From Methylobacterium goesingense (GTDB taxonomy: Bacteria > Pseudomonadota > Alphaproteobacteria > Rhizobiales > Beijerinckiaceae), in contig NZ_BPQL01000058.1 of the NCBI RefSeq assembly GCF_022179225.1, positions 1-64,000 on the forward strand: a DNA stretch of 64,000 bases, read 5' to 3'. Shown one piece after another: positions 27,326 through 35,212 of the stretch. Within the stretch, counting starts at the first letter, position 1. The number at the start of each line of letters is the position of its first letter. Under the pieces are notes generated by a model. That model was not told the DNA's origin. It was given only the letters and a program-made list of their open reading frames with translations, and did no database searches. Made by a program: the position numbers and the translations under genes.

Positions 27326-27817
27326 GACGCTTGCTCCAAATGATGGATGATGAGGAAACGAATTCTCTGGCCCGGCCCCGGACCTTCGTAAGGTCAGGGG
27401 CAGACTTACAATCGTGCAAGTCGGCCGGTGTTCACGTCAGGCGAGGCTGAAAAGTTTGGATCGGCCTGCGCTATGCTCGGATGGCAGCGCGTTTCGACGG
27501 CGCCGAGCCCAACGTGAACCCCTCGTGGCGGTTCCGCGATATCGGTGGGTCGGCTCCTGTCCGGGCCTGGACGCCTGTGGATCGGCTGGACGCGACGCCT
27601 GCAATTTAACGCAGGACGGCGTGGCCGTGACAAAGAGGCGTCGCTGTCGCGCGTTGGCCTTCGCCCCCAAGTGCTTACAGCCGTTGCGTGTTTGCCGCAG
27701 CGCCAGAATCATCCGTGAGGATTGCGGTGGGCGGCGTTCACGATGCGTTGTCGTGGCCTGGCCCCTGCATTATAGCCACGCGAAATGGTCGCCGCGAACC
27801 GGCTGCAAGAGGCGCGA
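27326..27817. other. Intergenic stretch before dksA
   Basis: This 492-base gap holds only the dksA promoter candidate at 27748-27776. Open frames on both strands are short, arginine-rich and without recognisable domains. It has no visible tRNA, IS end or repeat. Confidence 0.5.
27748..27776 (+). promoter_or_regulatory. Sigma-70-type promoter for dksA
   Basis: TTGTCG, exactly 17 bases, then TATAGC, ending 41 bases before the dksA ATG. Confidence 0.5.
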
Positions 27818-28237
27818 ATGGCGAAGATCACGATTGAGGACGGGTACGTACCGAGTGAGAACGAGCCGTTCATGAATGATCGGCAGCGTGAATATTTCCG
27901 CCGAAAACTTCTGAGCTGGAAATCGGACATTCTCCGCGAAGCCCAGGATACGCTGGTGGCACTCCAGACCGAGAACGAAAATCATCCCGACCTGGCGGAT
28001 CGTGCCTCGTCGGAAACCGACCGCTCGATCGAATTGCGGGCGCGCGACCGCCAGCGCAAGCTCAACGGCAAGATCGACGCCGCGCTGGCCCGGCTGGAGG
28101 ACGGCTCCTACGGCTATTGCGAGGAGACGGGCGAGCCGATCTCCCTGAAGCGCCTCGACGCCCGACCCATCGCCACCCTGTCGCTCGAAGCGCAGGAGCG
28201 CCACGAGCGCCGCGAGCGGGTGTATCGCGACGATTAG
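27818..28237 (+). CDS. dksA: DksA-type RNA polymerase regulator with degenerate zinc finger
   Basis: A 139-residue RNA polymerase secondary-channel protein that works with ppGpp in the stringent response. The coiled coil spans about 25-95 (LRARDRQRKLNGKIDAALARLEDGSYG). The zinc-finger region is YGYCEETGEPISLKRLDARPIATLSLEAQERHERRE: relative to E. coli DksA the four cysteines read C, T, S, A, so the fold must be kept without a structural zinc. That pattern is common in Alphaproteobacteria. The ATG at 27818 gives MAKITIEDGY, the usual start, 42 bases after the promoter candidate. Stringent control of flagellar genes could link it to its neighbours, but position alone does not show this. Confidence 0.88.
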   Translation: MAKITIEDGYVPSENEPFMNDRQREYFRRKLLSWKSDILREAQDTLVALQTENENHPDLADRASSETDRSIELRARDRQRKLNGKIDAALARLEDGSYGYCEETGEPISLKRLDARPIATLSLEAQERHERRERVYRDD

Positions 28238-28251
28238 AGACCGGCAGCGTG

Positions 28252-28266
28252 GGGGGCGACGCCCCC
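28252..28266. terminator. Small convergent hairpin between dksA and flgH
   Basis: GGGGGC, loop GAC, GCCCCC, placed between two converging genes 44 bases apart. It is short and without a T tract. Confidence 0.35.
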
Positions 28267-28280
28267 GCCTCGCCTGCTGC

Positions 28281-29042
28281 TCAGAACGGCAGGATCACAT
28301 CCACCAGCTGCTGGCCGTAGCGTGGCTGCTGGACGTCGCTGATCTGACCGCGGCCGCCATAGGCGATGCGGGCCTGGGCGATTTTCGTCGACTCGATGGT
28401 GTTGTCGGACTCGATGTCTTCGGGACGCACCACGCCGGCCACGATGAGTTCGCGCACCTCGAAGTTGATGCGGATCTCCTGCTTGCCCTCCACCACGAGG
28501 TTTCCGTTCGGCAGGATCTGCGTGACGATGGCGGCGACGCTGGTGGTGACCGTCTCGTTGCGCTGAACCGAACCGGCGCCATCGCTCGACGAGGTCGAGG
28601 TGGCATTCAGGAGTTTGTCGGCCGCGATGCCCGCCGCCGCGACCCCGGCGTTTTTCTCCAGGCCGAAAGCGTTGGGCAGGCCGAAGCCCTCGGCGTTCGA
28701 GCGCGAGCGCTTGGTCTCGTTGTTCAGGTTCGCCTTGTCGGTGACGTTCACCTTGACGGTCACGAGGTCGCCGATGCGCGCTGCCCGCTGGTCCTTGAAG
28801 AAGGCGCGCGAGCCGGTCCGCCAGAGCGAATTCGGCGCGTAGGAGACGGGCTGAACCTCCGGCATCGGCAGGCGCACCGGCTTGTACCCGGCCTGCGCCG
28901 TCGGATCCTCGATCGCCGAGAGGGCCGGGGTCGCCCCGATCTGCGAGAGCCGGTCGACCGTGTTGCAGGCGCCGAGCGCCGTGCAGAGCAGCGCGACGGC
29001 CAGGGGGCGGGACGCATGGTGGGTCATCGGGCGGGGGAGCAT
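28281..29042 (-). CDS. flgH: Flagellar L-ring lipoprotein FlgH
   Basis: A 253-residue outer-membrane lipoprotein forming the L ring. The signal peptide ends in a lipobox LGAC-N (cysteine near residue 25). The core has the FlgH segments SLWRTGSRAFFKDQRAARIGDLVTVKVNV, NLVVEGKQEIRINFEVRELIVAGVVRPEDIESDNTI and ARIAYGGRGQISDVQQPRYGQQLVDVILPF. An ATG five codons downstream (29027) is an equally possible start; the longer form is listed since AAAGG lies at a suitable distance before it. It is the last gene of flgF-flgG-flgA-flgH and converges on dksA. Confidence 0.93.
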   Translation of the reverse strand: MLPRPMTHHASRPLAVALLCTALGACNTVDRLSQIGATPALSAIEDPTAQAGYKPVRLPMPEVQPVSYAPNSLWRTGSRAFFKDQRAARIGDLVTVKVNVTDKANLNNETKRSRSNAEGFGLPNAFGLEKNAGVAAAGIAADKLLNATSTSSSDGAGSVQRNETVTTSVAAIVTQILPNGNLVVEGKQEIRINFEVRELIVAGVVRPEDIESDNTIESTKIAQARIAYGGRGQISDVQQPRYGQQLVDVILPF

Positions 29043-29090
29043 CGGGACCGAACCTTTGGAAAACCGGATGGACGGGCCGACCGCGAAGGG

Positions 29091-30152
29091 TCAGCGCTGA
29101 AGGGCGGGCGCGTCGAGGGCGGCGCTGGCCTGCCGGATCGCCGGGGCGGGGCCGACCGAGACCCGGCCGGGGCCGATCACGGTGGCGGACAGGATCTTCT
29201 TCGAGATCGGGTTGGTGACCGTGATGGTGGCACCGAGGCGGCCGCTCTCGTTGGCGAGCGCCCGTAGGGAGAGGTTGAGGCCGGGCGCGTCGAACACGAT
29301 GGTGACCGCCTCGCCGCGCGCGACGAGATCCGGCGGCGCGAGGTCGCCAGCACGCAGGATCGCGCCCGCGCTGAGGCCGCGCTGGGCCACCTGACCCGCG
29401 AGCCCGCCCTGCGCACCCTGTGCGTCCGGCGGGGTGGCCTCGCGCGGGCGCCGTTCCAGCGTGATGTCGGCGGCGGTGACGGCCTCGCCCCGGTTGAGGG
29501 CGCGGCCGAGGACGGCGACTTCGCGGATCTCCACGACCTGGCCGGTGACGCGCAGGGAGGCCTGGCGCTCGCCCAGGGTGATGAGGGCGGCGATGCGGCG
29601 CGAGCGCGGATCGTAGGCCACGTCCAGGGCAGAGGCCGGCCCGTCGAGGTCGACGGGGGCCAGCAGCACCGGCGCCTCGCCGTCGAGGCGTACGGCGAGG
29701 TTGCGGGCATCGAGAGCGTGGCCCGCTTCGAGGGCGCGCTTGAGGGCGGCCTCGATCTCGGGCGCCGTGACCCGGCGCGCCGAGCGCAGCACCGAGACCT
29801 GGACCCGCCCGCCCGTCTCGACCGCGCCGAGGCCGAGGCCCGCGACCGCGTCGGCGATGCGCCGGGCCTGGATCGTGCCGGTCGCACCCAGGGCCGGCGC
29901 ACGGAACAGCGGCTGGTGGGCAGCCTCCGCGGAGGCGCCCTCCACGAGGTCGCCGAGGGTGAGGACGTCGCCACGCGCGGTGACGTCGCCCCGCAGGCGT
30001 AAGGGGGCGCTCCCCCGGTCGTCCTGCGCCAGCACCTGGCCGACGAGCAGACAGAGCGCGAGGACGGCGAGCAGGGCGCGGCCGACGACGCCGGCGCTGA
30101 GGGTGGCGACCCGCGTGGGGCGATAGGGGGTGATCTGCCGGAGGGCGTGCAT
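29091..30152 (-). CDS. flgA: P-ring assembly chaperone FlgA
   Basis: A 353-residue periplasmic protein that assists FlgI polymerisation into the P ring. A hydrophobic signal segment lies at about 26-43, ending VLAQ. The C-terminal SAF/ChapFlgA region has the typical segments (LGRALNRGEAVTAADITLERR, GLAGQVAQRGLSAGAILRAGDLAPPDLVARGEAVTIVFDAPGLNL, ISKKILSATVIGPGRVSV). It is longer than enterobacterial FlgA (about 220 residues) because of an extra N-terminal periplasmic domain. It follows flgG by 14 bases. Confidence 0.88.
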   Translation of the reverse strand: MHALRQITPYRPTRVATLSAGVVGRALLAVLALCLLVGQVLAQDDRGSAPLRLRGDVTARGDVLTLGDLVEGASAEAAHQPLFRAPALGATGTIQARRIADAVAGLGLGAVETGGRVQVSVLRSARRVTAPEIEAALKRALEAGHALDARNLAVRLDGEAPVLLAPVDLDGPASALDVAYDPRSRRIAALITLGERQASLRVTGQVVEIREVAVLGRALNRGEAVTAADITLERRPREATPPDAQGAQGGLAGQVAQRGLSAGAILRAGDLAPPDLVARGEAVTIVFDAPGLNLSLRALANESGRLGATITVTNPISKKILSATVIGPGRVSVGPAPAIRQASAALDAPALQR

Positions 30153-30166
30153 GGTTGGGAGCCCGG

Positions 30167-30958
30167 TCAGCTGCGGAACATCTGGGAGGTGGTGGAGAGC
30201 ATCTGGTCGGCGGCCGTCACCACCTTCGAGTTCATCTCGTAGGCGCGCTGCGCGGCGATCAGGGAGGAGATCTCGGTGACGGCGTTGACGTTGGCCTCTT
30301 CGAGATAGCTCTGCTGGAGGTTGCCGAAGCCTTCGGCGCCGGGCAGGCCGTTGATCGCCGGCCCGGAGGCCGCGGTCTCGATGAAGAGGTTGTCGCCGAT
30401 CGATTCGAGGCCGACCTTGTTGACGAAGCGCGAGAGCTGGAACTGCCCGAGCGCCTGCGGCGCCGTCTGGCCCGGCACGGTCGCCTGCACGGCGCCCTGC
30501 GCGCTGATCGTCACCGAGGTGGCGTTGTTCGGCACCGTGACACCCGGATCGACGAGGTAGCCGTCGCGGGTGACGAGCTGGCCCTGTGCCGAGAGGTCGA
30601 ACGAGCCGTCGCGGGTGTAGGCGGTGCGGCCGTCCGGCAGGGTGACGCGGAACAGGCCCTCGCCGCGGATCGCGACGTCGTAGTCCTTCTCGGTGCTCGT
30701 CAGAGTGCCCTGGGACATCACCCGCGCGGTCGAGGTGGTCTTCACGCCCGAGCCGATGGCGAGGCCGGCGGGGAGCTGGGTGTTCTGGTCCGAGGTCGAG
30801 GAGCCGGCCCGGCGCAGGTTCTGGTAGAGCAGGTCTTGGAAATGGGCTTGCTGGCGCTTGTAGCCGGTGGTGCGCAGGTTCGCGATGTTGTTCGAGATGA
30901 CCTGGACGTTGAGTTCCTGGGCCGCCATGCCGGTGGCGGCGGCGTAGAGGGCGCGCAT
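30167..30958 (-). CDS. flgG: Flagellar distal rod protein FlgG
   Basis: A 263-residue distal-rod subunit. It starts MRALYAAATGMAAQELNVQVISNNIANLRTTGYKRQQAHFQDLLYQ, the FlgG form of the rod signature including the specific segment after the NNIAN motif. It ends EANVNAVTEISSLIAAQRAYEMNSKVVTAADQMLSTTSQMFRS. The length of about 260 residues is standard. It is the second gene in flgF-flgG-flgA-flgH, 12 bases after flgF. Confidence 0.95.
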   Translation of the reverse strand: MRALYAAATGMAAQELNVQVISNNIANLRTTGYKRQQAHFQDLLYQNLRRAGSSTSDQNTQLPAGLAIGSGVKTTSTARVMSQGTLTSTEKDYDVAIRGEGLFRVTLPDGRTAYTRDGSFDLSAQGQLVTRDGYLVDPGVTVPNNATSVTISAQGAVQATVPGQTAPQALGQFQLSRFVNKVGLESIGDNLFIETAASGPAINGLPGAEGFGNLQQSYLEEANVNAVTEISSLIAAQRAYEMNSKVVTAADQMLSTTSQMFRS

Positions 30959-30970
30959 CTGCGGTGTTCC

Positions 30971-31711
30971 TTACGCGACGTCGGCGAGGCGGCGGATTGC
31001 CGTCCCGCGCAGGTCGTCGAGGCGCGAGATCACGCCCGAGACCATGGTGTAGGTGCGGTTCACGTCCATCAGCCGGGTCATCTCGACCACGGGCCTGACG
31101 TTGGAGCGCTCGAGGGCGCCCGCCTCCACCCGGCCCGCGAGGCCTGCGGCCTGCGGCTGGGCGGTGGAGCCGTAGAGGTTGGCCCCCTCGTTGGTGAGGG
31201 CCTGCGGGTTGGCGAAGGTGACGAGGCGAACGCGGCCCCGGATGCCCAGCTTGGTGGAGACGGTCCCGTCCGGGCCGATGGCGATCCCGGTCTCCTGCGG
31301 GCCGATCTGGATCGGGCCGCCGTCGCCCTGCACGGGGTAGCCGTCGCTGGTCACGAGGGTGCCCTGCGCGTTGGTCTCGAAGGCGCCGTTGCGGGTGTAG
31401 CGGTCGCCGTTCGGCGTGCGCACCACCAGGAACGCGTCGCCCCGCACGGCGACGTGGAGCGGGTTGCCGGTCTGCTCGATCGGCCCCTGCGCGAGGTCGA
31501 GGGCGGTGCCCTGGTCGATGACGTAGGAAACGCGCCGGTCCGGCTTCTGGAACGAATCGGCGCTCGCCACCGGCATCAGGTATTCCTGGAAGCGGCTGTT
31601 GCGGGCCTTGAAGCCGTTGGTCGAGACGTTGGCCATGTTGTTGGCGATGACGTCCAGTTCGCGCTGAAGCGCGACCTGGCTCGAAACCCCCACGAACAAT
31701 GCGTTCTGCAT
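30971..31711 (-). CDS. flgF: Flagellar proximal rod protein FlgF
   Basis: A 246-residue rod subunit. The start at 31711 gives MQNALFVGVSSQVALQRELDVIANNMANVSTNGFKARN, the correct FlgF beginning; an upstream in-frame ATG would pass through the promoter. The C terminus is VRPVVEMTRLMDVNRTYTMVSGVISRLDDLRGTAIRRLA. It heads flgF-flgG-flgA-flgH and is divergent from fliL with a shared 269-base control region that holds a sigma-54-type element, a palindrome and a CtrA-type box. Confidence 0.93.
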   Translation of the reverse strand: MQNALFVGVSSQVALQRELDVIANNMANVSTNGFKARNSRFQEYLMPVASADSFQKPDRRVSYVIDQGTALDLAQGPIEQTGNPLHVAVRGDAFLVVRTPNGDRYTRNGAFETNAQGTLVTSDGYPVQGDGGPIQIGPQETGIAIGPDGTVSTKLGIRGRVRLVTFANPQALTNEGANLYGSTAQPQAAGLAGRVEAGALERSNVRPVVEMTRLMDVNRTYTMVSGVISRLDDLRGTAIRRLADVA

Positions 31712-31751
31712 GACACCCTCAGCCCCGACACGCGACGACGTCAGGGTGTCC

Positions 31752-31766
31752 GCATGGTGCATGCCA
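31752..31766 (-). promoter_or_regulatory. Sigma-54-type promoter for flgF
   Basis: On the minus strand TGGCATG-N4-ATGC, keeping GG-N10-GC, 41 bases before the flgF ATG. It shares the TGGCATG half with the flgE element. Palindrome C is 99 bases upstream. Confidence 0.6.
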
Positions 31767-31865
31767 ATCGCCCGCACGACGATTTTTCGTTCGCTTCGAA
31801 TAGGTTAGACAGAGGCCAGGTGACCCGCGACGGGGGACGCGCAACGCCGCGCGGCAAGTCCGACC

Positions 31866-31880
31866 CGGCAGCTTTTGCCG
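31866..31880. promoter_or_regulatory. Flagellar palindrome C (FlbD/ftr-like), flgF/fliL
   Basis: CGGCAGCTTTTGCCG, identical to palindrome A in reverse. It is placed between flgF and fliL, two bases from the CtrA-type box. In Caulobacter FlbD activates sigma-54 promoters and represses some early ones through such sites; a dual role is inferred here. Confidence 0.65.
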
Positions 31881-31882
31881 CC

Positions 31883-31897
31883 TTAACGACACGTTAA
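31883..31897. promoter_or_regulatory. CtrA-type box upstream of fliL
   Basis: A perfect TTAA-N7-TTAA (spacer CGACACG), 83 bases before the fliL ATG. In Caulobacter the fliLM operon is a CtrA target, which supports the reading. Confidence 0.68.
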
Positions 31898-31980
31898 CTC
31901 TGTTCGCCCGATACCGATGTCAGGCTCCTCCGAGCAGGGGCGCCAATCCGACGATCCAGTCCCATCCCCGAGGTCCCGCC

Positions 31981-32487
31981 ATGGCCAAGAAGCCGAAGAA
32001 GGCCGCGCCCGAGGGCGAGGAGGGCGCCGAGGGCGAAGCCCCGAAATCCGGCAAGAAGAAGCTCATCGTCATCGGCGCGGTGGTGCTGGCGCTCGCGGGC
32101 GGCGGCGGGTTCTTCTTCATGAAGAAGAAGGCTGGCGGCGACGGACACGGCGATGCGGTAGCCGAAGTCAAGAAGCCGGTCGTGTTCCTCGATGTCCGCG
32201 AGATGATGATCAACCTCGCCAGCGAGCCCGGCCAGGACAAGACGCGCTTTGCCAAGATCAAGGTCGCGATCGAGTTGAAGGACGCCAAGGTCGAGGGCGA
32301 GGTGAAGCCCCTGATGCCGCGCATCGAGGACGCCTTCCAGGTCTACCTGCGCGAACTGCGCGCCAGCGACCTGTCCGGCTCGGCCGGCATCTACCGCCTG
32401 CGCGAGGAATTGCTGCGGCGGGTGAACGTCGCGATCCATCCGGCCCGCGCCGAGGCGGTCCTGTTCAAGGACGTCGTGGTCCAGTAG
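31981..32487 (+). CDS. fliL: Flagellar basal body-associated protein FliL
   Basis: A 168-residue inner-membrane protein associated with the stator and basal body. It has a lysine-rich cytoplasmic N terminus, one transmembrane segment (about 28-46, LIVIGAVVLALAGGGGFFF) and a periplasmic domain with VVFLDVREMMINLASEPGQDKTRFAKIKVAIELKD and LREELLRRVNVAIHPARAEAVLFKDVVVQ. The C-terminal LFKDVVVQ resembles the typical FliL ending. It is the first gene of an operon with fliM; a CtrA-type box and a palindrome lie upstream. Confidence 0.93.
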   Translation: MAKKPKKAAPEGEEGAEGEAPKSGKKKLIVIGAVVLALAGGGGFFFMKKKAGGDGHGDAVAEVKKPVVFLDVREMMINLASEPGQDKTRFAKIKVAIELKDAKVEGEVKPLMPRIEDAFQVYLRELRASDLSGSAGIYRLREELLRRVNVAIHPARAEAVLFKDVVVQ

Positions 32488-32539
32488 CCGGCGGTGGGCG
32501 GAGCGGGACGACGAGAACCATGCGAGTGACGAGAGTCTG

Positions 32540-33757
32540 ATGGCCGGACCGGACGACGCGATCGACGAGGACGACTGGGCGGCCGCACTCATCGCCCAGA
32601 ACGGCGAGGGCGGGGAATCCTCGCTCGCCGACGAATGGGGCGCCGCGCTCGCCGAGCAGGGCACCACGACCCATGCCAGCGACGTCGCCGCCGAATGGGC
32701 GACGATGATCGAGGACGGGGAGACCGACAATCTCCCCGAGCTCGCCGGCAACGACCGCATCCTGAACCAGGACGAGATCGACGGCGTCCTCGGCTTCTCC
32801 CTGCGCGAGCTCTCGGCCTCGGGCGCGGGCGGCGTGCGCGCCATCGTCGATTCGGGCGTCGTCCAGTACGAACGCCTGCCGATGCTGGAAATCGTCTTCG
32901 ACCGGATGATCCGGTTGTTGTCGACGAGCCTGCGCAACTTCTTCCAGGACAACGTCGAGGTGACGCTGGACAACATCACCTCGGTGCGGTTCGGCGACTA
33001 TCTCAACGCGATTCCGCTGCCGACCCTGCTGGGCGTGTTCCGGGCCGATGCCTGGGAGAATTCCGGCCTCGTCACCGTCGAGTCGAATCTCGCCTACTCG
33101 ACCCTCGACCTGCTGCTCGGCGGTAAGCGCGGCGGCTCGTCGACCCGCCTCGACGGGCGGCCCTTCACCACCATCGAGATGCAGCTGGTGCGGCGCCTCG
33201 TGGAGATCATCCTTACCGACCTCGAACTCTCGTTCCAGCCGCTCTCGCCGGTGCGCTTTGCCATCGACCGGATCGAGACCAATCCGCGCTTCGCCACCAT
33301 CACCCGGCCCGCCAACGCGGCGATCCTGATCAGCCTCAAGCTCGACATGGATGGCCGAGGCGGCCAGCTGCAGATCCTGTTCCCCTACGCCACCATCGAG
33401 CCGATCCGTGAACTGCTCATGCAGAGCTTCATGGGCGAGAAGCTCGGGCGCGACCACGTCTGGGAAAGCCACCTCGCGACCGAGATCTGGCAGGCCGACG
33501 CCACCATGGAGGCGGTGCTGCACGAGATGATGCTGCCCCTCAAGCGGGTGCTTTCCCTGAAGGTGGGCGACACCCTGATGTTCGACACCAAGCCCTCGGA
33601 CCTCATCGCCGTGCGCTGCGGCGACTGGGCTCTGACGCAGGGGCGTATCGGCCGGATCGACGACAACATCGCAGTTCAGCTCACCCGGCCCCTGCGCCGG
33701 TCCCGCACGACCCTCCAGGCCTTCGAGGCCTCCATGAACAACCGCACGGACGGGTGA
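32540..33757 (+). CDS. fliM: Flagellar motor switch protein FliM
   Basis: A 405-residue C-ring protein that binds phosphorylated CheY and sets rotation. The EIDGVLGF element (residues 79-86), usually at the extreme N terminus, is preceded here by about 70 residues. The middle CheC-like domain has EYGERLPMLE-type features (VQYERLPMLEIVFDRMIRLLSTSLRNFF). The C-terminal SPOA domain is LSLKVGDTLMFDTKPSDLIAVRCGDWALTQGRIGRI. The N-terminal extension carries three tryptophan-centred repeats at 11-20 (DDWAAALIAQ), 31-40 (DEWGAALAEQ) and 51-60 (AEWATMIEDG), like the N-terminal peptide of FliN. It lies 52 bases after fliL. Confidence 0.92.
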   Translation: MAGPDDAIDEDDWAAALIAQNGEGGESSLADEWGAALAEQGTTTHASDVAAEWATMIEDGETDNLPELAGNDRILNQDEIDGVLGFSLRELSASGAGGVRAIVDSGVVQYERLPMLEIVFDRMIRLLSTSLRNFFQDNVEVTLDNITSVRFGDYLNAIPLPTLLGVFRADAWENSGLVTVESNLAYSTLDLLLGGKRGGSSTRLDGRPFTTIEMQLVRRLVEIILTDLELSFQPLSPVRFAIDRIETNPRFATITRPANAAILISLKLDMDGRGGQLQILFPYATIEPIRELLMQSFMGEKLGRDHVWESHLATEIWQADATMEAVLHEMMLPLKRVLSLKVGDTLMFDTKPSDLIAVRCGDWALTQGRIGRIDDNIAVQLTRPLRRSRTTLQAFEASMNNRTDG

Positions 33758-33779
33758 CCGATCACATGAGTGTCCGCCC

Positions 33780-34301
33780 ATGAGCCTCCTCGTCACCCTC
33801 ACGGCCGACGTCCTCGTGGCGATCCTACTGGTCGCCAGCATCGTCTCCTCGGTGCGGCTGAGCCGGCGCATCACCAAGCTCAAGGCCGACGAGGCGGCCC
33901 TGCGCCAGACGATCGGCGACCTCGTCATGGCGAGTTCCACCGCCGAGCGCGCGATCGTGGGCCTGCGCGCCACCCTGGACGAATGCGACCGCACCCTGAG
34001 CGACCGCCTCGGCACCGCCGAGCGTTACGCCACGGATCTCGCCGCCCACGTGGAGGCTGGGGAAACGGTGATCGCCCGCATCGCCTCGATCGTGTCCCAG
34101 GCCGCCCCCGGCCGCGCCCCCCAGCGCGCCCCGGCTCCCGAGATCGTGGAGAGGCGCGACCCCAGCGAGATCGTCGTGGCGCCCATGCGCGCCGCCCCCG
34201 CCCCGGCGAGCCCCAACGGCGAGCGCCTCGGGGTCGCCGCCGCCGCCGCGCTCGCGATGTCGGAGCGGGCGCTCGGGCGCCTGCGGAGCAAGGCCGCGTG
34301 A
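33780..34301 (+). CDS. DUF6468 flagellar-associated membrane protein
   Basis: A 173-residue protein with one N-terminal transmembrane segment (about 5-27, VTLTADVLVAILLVASIVSSVRL), then a charged helical, probably coiled-coil stretch (30-95, RITKLKADEAALRQTIGDLVM). A proline/alanine-rich tail ends ALAMSERALGRLRSKAA. It matches the family found between fliM and a MotE-like gene in many Alphaproteobacteria. Function is unknown; position suggests a motor-associated role. Its stop codon overlaps the next start (GTGA). Confidence 0.7.
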   Translation: MSLLVTLTADVLVAILLVASIVSSVRLSRRITKLKADEAALRQTIGDLVMASSTAERAIVGLRATLDECDRTLSDRLGTAERYATDLAAHVEAGETVIARIASIVSQAAPGRAPQRAPAPEIVERRDPSEIVVAPMRAAPAPASPNGERLGVAAAAALAMSERALGRLRSKAA

Positions 34302-35080
34302 AGCGACCCGGCCGCCTCGTCCGCTTTCCACAGCCGCGCCCCTTCCGGCTGCGGTTGATCGATGCCGTGACCCTGGCGGCCGCCGGCCTGCTCGTCCTCA
34401 AGCTCTCGGCCATCGCGGTCGAGGAAGCGAAGCCCGGCGCGCCCCTGCCGGATTTCGCCCGCGTCCTGGCCAAGGCCCGCACCAACTACGAGCCGTCGGA
34501 CCCGGTAACGACGGGATCTGTGACCCCAAAGGAGCCGGAAAAATCCGCGCCGGAGCCGGAGAAGCCTGCGCCGCGTCCTCCGCCGCCGCCCGAGGCGATG
34601 CCGGCTTCCGAGCGGGCACTGCTGGAACGCCTGGCCGCGCGCCGGGACAGCTTGAAGCAGCGCAGCGAAGCGCTGGATCTGCGCGAGCAGCTCCTCGGCA
34701 CCGCCGAACGCAAGCTCGAGGAGGGTGTCGACACCCTCAAGCAGGGCGAGGAAAAGGGTGAGGGCGGCGGGACCCAGCGCGCCGAGGCCGAACGGGCCGC
34801 CCTGAAGAACATCGTGACGATGTACGAGACCATGAAGCCGAAGGATGCCGCACGGGTGTTCGACCGGCTCAACCTGGAGGTGCTGGTTCCCATCGTGCTC
34901 GCCATGAACCCGCGCAAGATGGCCGAGGTGCTGGCCCTGATGCAATCGGAGCCGGCCGAGAAGCTGACCGTGGCCCTGGCCAACCGCGCCCGGGGCCAGG
35001 GCGCGTCCCCCGTGCCGACGGTGGCCTCGGGGCTCGGTCCCAACGAGCTTCCGGCGATCGAGCCCACCGGCCGGCGCTGA
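34298..35080 (+). CDS. MotE-like protein with MgtE N-domain-type fold
   Basis: A 260-residue protein starting with GTG in a 4-base overlap with the DUF6468 gene. One membrane segment lies at about 19-40 (RLIDAVTLAAAGLLVLKLSAIAV), then a proline/glutamate-rich linker (60-95), a coiled coil (about 100-150, ERALLERLAARRDSLKQRSEALDLREQLL) and a C-terminal MgtE N-like helical domain (AALKNIVTMYETMKPKDAARVFDRLNLEVLVPIVLAMNPRKMAEVLALM). In Sinorhizobium MotE is a chaperone for the periplasmic motor protein MotC. The large periplasmic protein encoded at 36508-39906 may be its client, but this is a guess. Confidence 0.75.
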   Translation: MKRPGRLVRFPQPRPFRLRLIDAVTLAAAGLLVLKLSAIAVEEAKPGAPLPDFARVLAKARTNYEPSDPVTTGSVTPKEPEKSAPEPEKPAPRPPPPPEAMPASERALLERLAARRDSLKQRSEALDLREQLLGTAERKLEEGVDTLKQGEEKGEGGGTQRAEAERAALKNIVTMYETMKPKDAARVFDRLNLEVLVPIVLAMNPRKMAEVLALMQSEPAEKLTVALANRARGQGASPVPTVASGLGPNELPAIEPTGRR

Positions 35081-35212
35081 GAATCGGGATCGCTGCCCCC
35101 CGGGAAACATCCTCGCGGCGTCCCGCCTCCATTGCGCCGCGCGCCCTCGGCATTTAGGGGCAGGCCATCCGTGGGGCCAGGACGCGCCCTCCGGGTCCGG
35201 GGAGCCATCATC

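Noticed and set aside
27414..27875. 153-codon frame on the plus strand in the gap before dksA
   Set aside because: Arginine/cysteine-rich translation without a domain, overlapping the dksA promoter and start in another frame.
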